From Scleroderma bovista (taxonomy: Eukaryota > Basidiomycota > Agaricomycetes > Boletales > Sclerodermataceae): 63,542 nt of DNA. Both the position numbers and the translations under genes were made by a program. Numbering within the stretch: the stretch's first letter is position 1; each line of letters begins with the position of its first letter. Positions 55,560-63,542 of this stretch are shown here, piece by piece. The stretch lies in the NCBI GenBank assembly GCA_037178675.1, contig JAYMGJ010000364.1, positions 1 through 63,542 of the forward strand, in the 5' to 3' direction. The notes under the pieces are model-generated. The model made no database searches and was not told the DNA's origin. It was given only the letters and a program-made list of their open reading frames with translations.

Positions 55560-57080
55560 AACTTAGCAATGCAATCTGAGCAACTCGGTGCAGCAGGCAG
55601 CGATGCGACTTTGACATTTGGGTAGCTAATGGGTCGGGACGCTCAAAGGCGCGAGGAGAGCTGGCAGCACTACTACGAACAAAAACAAGCAAGCATGGAT
55701 GTACTACGATACCCCTCAACAACTGAGACCACCTGAGCGAAGCGATCGTGTAAATGGCATAGTTCACTACAAATGCTACACTAACAAACGAATGGACATG
55801 AAAGAAGAGAAAAGAAAATTTAGGTGGAGTTTGAAATGGTTATATAGTGATAATGTCACACCATCACGTGCCTGCTGATAACATTACGAGCAGTGCAGTG
55901 GCGGTGCCCCACCGCATCAGAGAGGACGGTCGCATCACATGGGCGGGTGGGCACCCCGGTCAGTGCCGGCTGCGGCGAGGTGTGCAGGGGCGAGGGAGGG
56001 GCGGGTGTGCTGCTATAGTAACTGCGTATATTGGGGAATGACTGTCATCTGGAAGGGAGAGCAAGCAAGTGGATAACAAACAAACAAACAAACAAACAAA
56101 CGTGATGAACACGACATGGGAAAGGAAATTACAAGCGGACTAAACGGTACTAGTAGTAGGTGGGCAGTAGTACTACTAGTAGGATGTAGGGTGTACTAGG
56201 CAGGCAGGCAGCTAGAACCGACTCAAAAACAATAGGAAAAAAGTAGAACCAAAGCGAAAACTGGGCGTTGGACGAAAGGATTGGGTGCGGCTAAAGATGA
56301 CGAGGACTGCTGCACAGTGCTGAGCACCAGACATGGCACCGCCCGAACCCTGGTGGCAGCACATAGGACCAGGCTGGCCCGCTGGCTGCAGAGCGCCTTG
56401 GAGGGTGACAGTTGGCGAGCTTGTGAACGGATTCATTGGCCTGGCCCATCTTGTTCCATAGGCCAACGATATTGGATGTGTGGATTCATGTGTCAGGCGG
56501 ACCAGAAGGCACAAGCAGTAGTATTCCAGACATACTCGTCAGCATGGTCAATATCCGGACGCATTGTAGAGATCATGTGTGCAAGACCGGGGGCGCCTTT
56601 GCTAGATTGGATATGATCTCACGACCTTCTACGCGAGCATAGTAATCTTCGTCGATAAGGAGAGGCTCAATGACGATAAGAAATTTATGAACACACAGCC
56701 GAACCAGATCATCAAGCTTATACAAAAAACAGTCAATGACTTTGACCAGAAGATGCCATTCTTGGTCCTTCAGGGAGAATTGGTGTCATATGGAGAACTA
56801 TAAAATAATTAACAACTGAGGAATCAACAGTGGAATAGTACTCATGGGGATCTTTAACCGGGGGATTCATCTGCGTCATACCAACCATGCTGGCAATCAC
56901 ACCCTCAACAGCAATACTACCTAGCAAATCAGGGCTTTATCTGCTGTAATTTCTCTTTGTCGCTCTCTGTTTGTGGTCTCGTGTGTGGTTCTTTGTGCCG
57001 GCGAGGTCTTGTTTTAGATTTGAGCTTTGTCATAGCGTAGTCGGGCATAATCTTATTTCATTTCATTTGAGATATGTCAA
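55560..57080. other. Intergenic region, AACA microsatellite, possible fragments
   Basis: An (ACAA)n microsatellite lies at 56075-56101. A plus-strand open stretch near 56640-56805 ([19 protein letters not shown]...) looks protein-like but is short and unrecognised. I support no gene here. Confidence 0.4.
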
Positions 57081-59825
57081 CTATGCGCAAGCTTCTATAA
57101 CCAAGCAAGCATTGCTTAAAGGCAATGAGGTCCCATTGTAAAGTATGACCATCGGCGGCTGTTGCCTAGTCCTAGTCTTACACAACTTGACACAGTAAAC
57201 CTGGCCCGCCATTTCACCCTTCAGGATCAAACATTTTTGATCCTTTCCTCTGGGAGGTGCAGCAGTAAGGTATTCCGCAGGAATTACATGGCGCTCGATT
57301 CGGGTACTGTTGCGGTGGGCAGTGACAGTGACAGATACACACCCCGAGGAAATGGGACCTTCTGGGCCAAGAAATCGGTCTGGGCAAGTGGTATGGACCA
57401 CCCATTTATGAAGCGAGCCGCGGTTGTAACCAATTCCCACATTAAAACAGATGTGGTAGTGTGCAAAACGACAGAAGCTATCGTCGAACAGCCATGGTAT
57501 ACAACCTGAAGTATCATAATTAGCAAAGTTCAGGCCGAAACCGATAGAACATACCTTTATCCACCGCAGGTGGTACAGTTGGGGGCAAGGCAGGGGAAAG
57601 ATCCGATGCTGAAATGGTCCAAGGATCATCAGTGGTCTCGCCTAGGTTTGACTGGTCAGCCGCAGGGGGTCGTAGTTGGGGGCTCGGGGGAGGAGTTCGT
57701 TGCCTTGGTGCAACGGGCTCTGGAACGAAAGACCTTCGCTGCAAAGCGATTAGCACGTTCAGACGAGCATCACCTATTTTTCTTCCATTTAACAGGTACC
57801 CTGTACTAAAAACAAACAATTACCATCCAGGTATCATCAAGGGTACCATGAAGGAATGCACCTGCTCGCAACGTCAGTATTCTTGATCTCGTAGTGCAGG
57901 TATCCTAACATGGAAACGACACTTGACTGGCGTCCCAGGAATACTAGATGGGCTCGACGGCCTTTTTTATCGCCGGCTATAATCCATACTTCACTTCCAC
58001 TGCGTAGGGACAGCGGCGTCCAATTGTGTACTTTCATACACGATGATATACGGACATGAAGCTAGAAGCACTTGTCAGAGCGTAGTAGAAAAAAAATACA
58101 TGAGCATACCTTGGTAAAGTCGCCACACCTAATATCCATGGAAGCATTCTGGAAAAGTACGTTGATGACGGTGCCCGTTCGACCACAATACTCTCCTCGC
58201 ACGACTTGAACCACATCGCCCAAGGTGACATCATAACCGCACTCGCTGGAAAATTTCAACGTTGGGGGAGGTTCTATCACCGCTTCGTCCTTGTGAATGT
58301 GTATGCACCAAGAGCCAGGACCTTCAGGTTTGATATTGGTCGCCTCGCCTTGCTGAGGAAAGTTACATGGTAACATCGAGGGTTCAATCCACAGCATCGG
58401 GGACTCGATCCATATAATTTTCCCCATGAGTTTTCGCCGTGGACCATCAAAAACACTAGCGCGGTCACCGATTTGAATCACGTCCTGATGCGGCTCGGGA
58501 TCATGAGAATATTTGTCTGGTTGCTGCATGACCTCTGCAATCCTGTGGGCGGGGATGGATGAATGTAAAAGGAGAGGATCAGCTTGGATCTATTCAAGAT
58601 CAGTTGCGCGCACTTGAAAGAAAGTACACGGTAGACATACCTCCGTTATTTCCCCATGTCTATGAATAGACAACGTAACTCTTTCGCCTGATTGATCCAC
58701 CACACAGCCTTCAGTCCCCCTATCCGAACCTGCGAAGACTTTAACCCAATCACCGCACCTATACATGCGTTGTAAGTGGAGAATCGGGGAGCTGTACTGA
58801 GCTGGAAGTTTTCCGTCACTGCTGATCGCGATGACTGCAGATCTATTCTGCAGGTCGACGGACAAGATACATCCGGATGTGTTACGAAGCTCTCCTTCAG
58901 TGAGACAAACAAGATCGTCTTGTCGCCAAAATTGTGCCGAGAATATTTTGATCGTCCGGTGAATAAGAGGGGGGTCAATACCGGCCAGCGAATGAAGAAG
59001 AAGATCATCCAGGTGAGGTACTTCGACAACCTCCAGCGCTTTCTTCGAGAAAGATCGCCGAAGTAGACCCTTGTGGTAGATATGTCCACAACAAGATTCC
59101 ACCCCGGCACGTATATCGGATGGACCATCCACTATCACTGCATACCCTGCTAGTCGAGCCACGTTAGCGTCAAAGAGGAGCTTTTGAGAACCATCGTCGT
59201 AGGGACGTTCACGAGGAGCAACGAGAATATCAACTTGGTCCCCGTCTCGAGATAGCACATAGCCGATATCGTTCTTGTAGTTGCCACACTTAACCCATAC
59301 CCAAAATGCAGAAGTAAAAAGCTCGTGGGGTGAATATGAATATAGGGATGCCACTTCTTCCATTGGAACACGACTAATATTTCTGACACTGGATCGATGG
59401 CTTGGCGGCATGGCGGACAGAATGGTCTTAGGACTGGTGGCTTCTACATACAAAGAGTAGCAATATCCTGGCACGACCTTGAATGACTTTCGTTCAAGTA
59501 CACCTCGGATGTAGTCGGCTGCACTTGCTTTAGGGAGATTTAGGTTATGATACTGGGAAATACGTCCATGCATACCTGTTATGATATCGACCTTGTAGAC
59601 ACGGAGGGACGTATGTTGTATTGGGAAGGGGGGAGGACGGGGGGGATCGTTCGAGGTACCGCCAGCAAGGTTGGTACCATCGCTATATTGGCGGCAAATA
59701 TCGTCCAGACGCGAGGCGAACGACGTCCGTCCACCAGGAAGAACCTCAGCAGGGCTGGTTATCGGCGCGTCTTCATCACTGTAATCTTTGCTGTCCTCTT
59801 TCGTCGTCGTCATCTTCATCATCAT
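57081..59825 (-). CDS. Spt5-like protein with multiple KOW motifs
   Basis: Five exons splice cleanly on the minus strand: from about 59825 to 58641, 58523-58110, 58061-57862, 57805-57555 and 57505-57081. The introns are 117, 48, 56 and 49 bp. KOW-like segments include WVKCGNYKNDIGYVLSRDGD, CGDWVKVFAGSDRGTEGCVV, GDVVQVVRGEYCGRTGTVIN, QIGDRASVFDGPRRKLMGK and LILKGEMAGQVYCV. These resemble Spt5 transcription-elongation factors and the expanded Spt5-like families of Agaricomycetes. The region after VEVP links the KOWs with proline-rich sequence (about 57700-57600). True Spt5 binds RNA polymerase II with Spt4. Whether this paralogue does so is unknown. The front is joined to the next entry by an apparent 1-nt frameshift. 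Confidence 0.75.
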
Positions 59826-60650
59826 CTAACGCGGATATGTCAAGAAAGCGACTGCTTAATCGAACATTCGTCTTCTGTCGCTTCTGCGGCACTTCCGAAG
59901 GCCCGGCCTTGCTGGCGTCCTCATCACCAGTCTCGAATGTGGTCAGATCAATGACGCCCATGTCAAGGGCACGTAGGTCATCAAGTGTCCTCTTTTTAGT
60001 CTTCGCTAGTGCTTTCGGAGGGGCAGGGGCAGGGGCAGGAGGTGGGGGTGGGGAATCCTCATCCAAATGCGCCATCAGTAGCAGAGCGGCGGTCAGGAGG
60101 AAAGATCGATTAAGAGGACGTGGAACGGGGAGTCCTCGAGAGTTCAATATCTTGTGAAAGATTTGACGGGTCTCCGGATTATCTTCGTCTTCTTCAGTCT
60201 CGTACACTTGTTGCAGCGTATGGAAAACTTCCTCCCAATCCGTATGGACATACCGGTCACCGTAGGCAATTTCCATCACCTCTGACACTACATCCAAGTT
60301 AGACCCGCCATAGACCCAAGTCTGGATCAGGCGCCAGGCTCTCATGTCTTGGAGCAATGGAACTTGCAAAAATATAAGGACATCGACACCTGAGAGAAGA
60401 AATGCGACGTGCCTGATTTAACCCGACCCCATTCAGTTCTCACCTCATCCCACCCATTTGGTCTAATCGCAATATGATCCAGAATATCCATCCAGCTATC
60501 TTCGTGAAAACTGGCTTTCACGGCACCTAACTCGAATTCTATGTTGTGTAAGTCATGTGAAACCGTGGCTTCTTTGTGGGCATATTTCTCGAGCCATGTA
60601 TACACGGAGCTCACGACCATAGAGGGTGTGATTTTAATTGATGTGGACAT
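59776..60650 (-). CDS. N-terminal part or upstream gene of the Spt5-like protein
   Basis: From 60650 the minus strand reads MSTSIKITPSMVVSSVYTWL to IAIRPNGWDEV. An intron (GTGAGA...TTCTCTCAG, 54 bp) or a shorter 38-bp alternative precedes MRAWRLIQTWVYGGSNLDVV and VHTDWEEVFHTLQQVYE. A proline/alanine tract and KRQKTNVRLSSRFLDISALD then lead into an acidic run, which is typical of Spt5 N-termini. At about 59800 the frame ends, while the KOW-protein frame takes over one base away in a GATGAC repeat. The first part is not a feature I know from Spt5 proteins and could be a separate small gene. Confidence 0.45.
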
Positions 60651-60927
60651 AGCGTATCGATGTTGCGGAAAGCTACTGTACCGCTGTAAGTATGTATGTT
60701 GGGACGAAGAGGAAGAAAAAAACAAGTGTAGACTCACCAGCGCCTTATAAAGAGAATCGCTCACAATGCTATCCCTGAATTTTCTCGAGTGGTGGATGCA
60801 GCATCATGATGTCACTGTGCCACACATTTGCAGCCTCATTTCTTATGCATTACTGATAGCCTAATCGTACGTAGGAGAACTAAGAACATTCTATGCTATA
60901 AGACCAATAGTACAGTGTGGACCACAA

Positions 60928-61096
60928 TGAGGAAGAGAAGAAAGCGAATAAATTCTCTCACGATTAGCTTATATAGAGAAAATGACCCTGGTCACGTGAC
61001 CTGCTGGGAACTTCCCGAGCTGAGTCACGACTGAGTCTTCATTTCTCTATATAAACCAAGCGTGAGAAGCTGTTGCTCTTCTTTCCTTCGCACTCA
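60928..61096. mobile_element. Small foldback (MITE-like) element
   Basis: TCTCTCACGATTAGCTTATA plus TAGAGAAAATGA (60955-60984) pairs with the reverse complement of TCATTTCTCTATATAAACC plus AAGCGTGAGAAG (61038-61068). Weaker pairing continues outward to about 60928 and 61096. The centre holds the perfect 12-bp palindrome GGTCACGTGACC (60990-61001). Confidence 0.6.
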
Positions 61097-61099
61097 ATA

Positions 61100-62400
61100 C
61101 TTGTATGTAGTTGTACGGCTCAGATATTAGTTGTAATCTACGTGTATAGCGTATGGAGACCAACGTCACTCAAAAAGCTTCAGAGGACCTCGTCACGTCA
61201 GGCATAGTCGCACTAACAAGTTTCCTCTGGGCACCAGCGCGTTTCAAAAAACAATGGCCCACCCACCCGAAGTATCTCCAGCGTAACAGTGACACCATAC
61301 TGAACCCCTCCCATCTGCTAGGACACGCTCACCACTATATGCATCCACCGAACCGCCAGCGAGCCCAAAAATAACAACGCCCCCACCGCCCCCATTCCAC
61401 TCGAAGTATCCCCAGCCTCACATCGACACCGAGGAAAAGACACGTTGTGCAACGCACAAGGAGGCAGCGCGACCTCCTGTCTTTACAACAGTCGTCTTGC
61501 AGTCGACAGCCCCTGTCGCCGCTGCTTTTGTCCTACAACACTGCAACACTTCCATCACCGACTCAACACGTTGCTCACACATGCAACGTTTACCCCCATC
61601 TCTCCCCAATATTGACACCCACTGGCTGGATGTTTTGTCTGCCAATCGCTGTGGGGTAGTACTCAGCCACGTCAACAACCAACCAGCCCTCATCAATCCG
61701 ATCATCAAACTCTCCCCCCTCCTTCGACACTCCCCTTCAGTGTTCATCGGTTACACTTTCTTACGGAGATTACTCTCCCGCACGAGCGGCCAGGAGGTAT
61801 TTGATATGAGATTAAGTTAGAAGCAGAGCAATATTTGTTCTCACTTTTTTTTTACAGCCTTGCTTTCCTTATACCAAAACCTTACTTTGCCACCACAAAA
61901 ACCACCTACATACAATACTGGCCTACCAATCCACATCCAACAACTCCTTAGCTACACTTAACATTTCCTATGGTCTTCTGGCACCACGTCATAGCACATC
62001 TATTTGCTTGTAAGGGTATATAAATGTGGAATTCTCTCTCATCACACGCAGCCGGAATGCCCTCCGTGGATTCCCAACAAAACTACATACATAGATGACC
62101 TGCAAATATTCATTATATATAGTACCTTAGTTCCCCAAATATGTTACTCTCCTACGGCCTGTGGCACCGCATCTAGCATTGTTTGCCTGCTTGCAGCGTG
62201 GAGGACTTGTGAAACGCATAATTTTGTAAGTTCGTTTTACTGATTGAATAACTTGTCGCCAATAAGTACTGACATACAAACCGACAGCGTTTAAGTACGC
62301 TGTCTGTCCGTACTGCACGATATGCCCAATCTCCCTCATGGTCGTCTCCAAGTCTATTGTCCCCGTCATCATTTCCTCAAACCCTGGTTATCTCTAACGC
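61100..62400. other. No supported gene
   Basis: Pyrimidine-rich sequence with several short frames (for example 61153-61374 and 61497-61820 on +) and no recognisable domain. It may be old transposon or intergenic DNA. Confidence 0.4.
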
Positions 62401-62713
62401 TGCCAGCTCCTACATGTCCCGCACCACATCAATACTGACTAGGCGATCCATCCCGCATTAGCACCTTCACCACTTCAGATGTAGCAATACCCCATATTGC
62501 TTGCAATGCAGAAACACCCGCCTTGAAACCATCCACCATCTTTTTTATGAGTGCCCAAGGTACGAAAGGGACTGCCTCATTCTGGAAAGAGCGTTGGGTA
62601 GAGATATGCACTCGCTGTTATACATCCTCACGTGTGAAAGCGCCCGCAAATACCTTCTGCGTTACATTGACGCAACGAAACACTTCCAGACCACCTTTGG
62701 TGAGGTATCATAA
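62400..62713 (+). pseudogene. C-terminal remnant of a Tad-type LINE ORF2
   Basis: The frame reads CLQCRNTRLETIHHLFYECP, RYERDCLILERALGRDMHSL and LRYIDATKHF. The CxxC...HHxxxxCP finger followed by an ALGR...YI..T pattern is the usual end of fungal LINE polyproteins after the RNase H domain. Upstream parts are missing or unreadable. The 3' side (62714-63542) has no gene I can support and may contain the LINE 3' tail. Confidence 0.6.
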
Positions 62714-63542
62714 AAGTCTGTCACGTCAGAATTAAATACCATAAGCAGATCCACACGTGCCGGCCGCTCCTGGACCAGTCCATCTCAGGAGCAGCCACCG
62801 TACCCTGTCACCTTGACAAGATCACGCACCGCACGGCAACAAGCCTACTCTCCCCAACGGGAGATAGCATCCTACTTTCACCGTTTTCCAACGATCACGT
62901 CCCATAACCATAACCCCCACCGTGCCCGACTCCGTCCATAGAACTCTCTTCCTTTTTCTATTCTTATATCCACTACTGTACTACTATCCCTCCCGCCACG
63001 CTGTTACATCACGATCGCGAGGTGGTATGCTGTGCACACCTACCTCCCACTAATGCATTGATAGCTCCCTCACACCAAGCGATTCAAACGTAGGTCTTTT
63101 CAAATTCCGCGTGCCTGTTGTATACTCTGGGTCCATCCTTTATTTCATTTCATTACATTCAAATAGAAAATATAATTATCTGCACACTACATACTTTATC
63201 GACTCACTAAACTGTATTTCAACCTTCGTCACCCTTTGCCTGGCGGGTCCCCTATATTAGTTATATTTTCCCACCATGTTTTACACTTTGAGGCGGAGGT
63301 TTAATTTTGGTCCCACGAGCATTTCACTACATAAAGCTTTCAAGCTCTGCCACCACTCTTGTTGTCTATCCAGATTGTTCTTTTTACCTACCCGCTCGCA
63401 CTCGGTGATGTAGGACGATAAATGCGTAGATTGGACGGAACTGAATTCGGCGGATTACTATTGGTAGGTGGTCAAAGGCTATACAATGAGGTGCTTCCAA
63501 GTTCACAGATTTTGGAACATAGTGCCGTATACGGCCAATGAT

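Noticed and set aside
56212..56616. 100- and 111-codon frames on opposite strands
   Set aside because: No domain and no splice context; too weak to call a gene.

Overview
The window looks like nuclear DNA of a filamentous basidiomycete (Agaricomycetes). The signs are short GT-AG introns of about 48-60 bp with CTAAC-type branch sites, a NACHT-WD40 (fungal NLR-like) gene, Plavaka, PIF/Harbinger, Ty3/Gypsy chromovirus, Ty1/Copia and Tad-type LINE sequences, and a DUF6532-like family. I cannot name the species. Most of the window is a nested transposable-element landscape. Only the two ends carry probable host genes.

Layout. 1-4009: a NACHT-WD40 gene with 13 near-identical WD repeats and one in-frame TGA. 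4010-9080: a 0.7 kb inverted-repeat (MITE-like) element, unrecognised minus-strand coding fragments and a 1.6 kb back-to-back satellite. 9500-28040: a DNA-transposon graveyard. It holds a degenerate WTxEQ-type family gene, a nearly full-length but broken Plavaka transposase, a DUF6532-like pseudogene with an internal inverted segment, and a Harbinger-type pair (Myb/SANT-like gene on +, DDE transposase on -). The Myb/SANT gene is split by a 3.9 kb foldback element (22276-26142), and the transposase is cut by a third copy of that element (28025-29463). 28635-40903: solo LTRs, a truncated minus-strand chromovirus with a YIGD reverse-transcriptase lesion, and a plus-strand chromovirus with intact gag and pol. 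41295-46645: a decayed Copia pol, an LTR and a Copia gag, in the permuted order pol-LTR-gag. 46740-54313: a 7.6 kb near-perfect palindrome with 3.7 kb arms. 54314-60650: a minus-strand hypothetical gene running into the palindrome end, then an Spt5-like KOW gene. 60900-63542: a small foldback element and a LINE remnant.

The most informative system is the plus-strand chromovirus (32997-40903). It has a self-priming arrangement like Tf1: a 10-nt PBS complementary to the LTR sequence expected at the mRNA 5' end, 33 nt after the TATA box. It has a -1 frameshift signal: A AAA AAA, a 6-nt spacer and a GC-rich stem-loop. Between pol and the 3' LTR lies an antisense, TATA-led, intron-containing gene. 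That gene encodes a charged coiled coil followed by two CX2CX6C motifs that together match the Zn2Cys6 spacing, interrupted by a 1-nt frameshift. The second standout is the giant palindrome and its relatives: three structures built from long inverted arms, two of which share a CTACACATTTTTGGTA-like satellite motif.

All calls come from reading the sequence and remembered family motifs. No database search was run, so family names for degraded elements are tentative.
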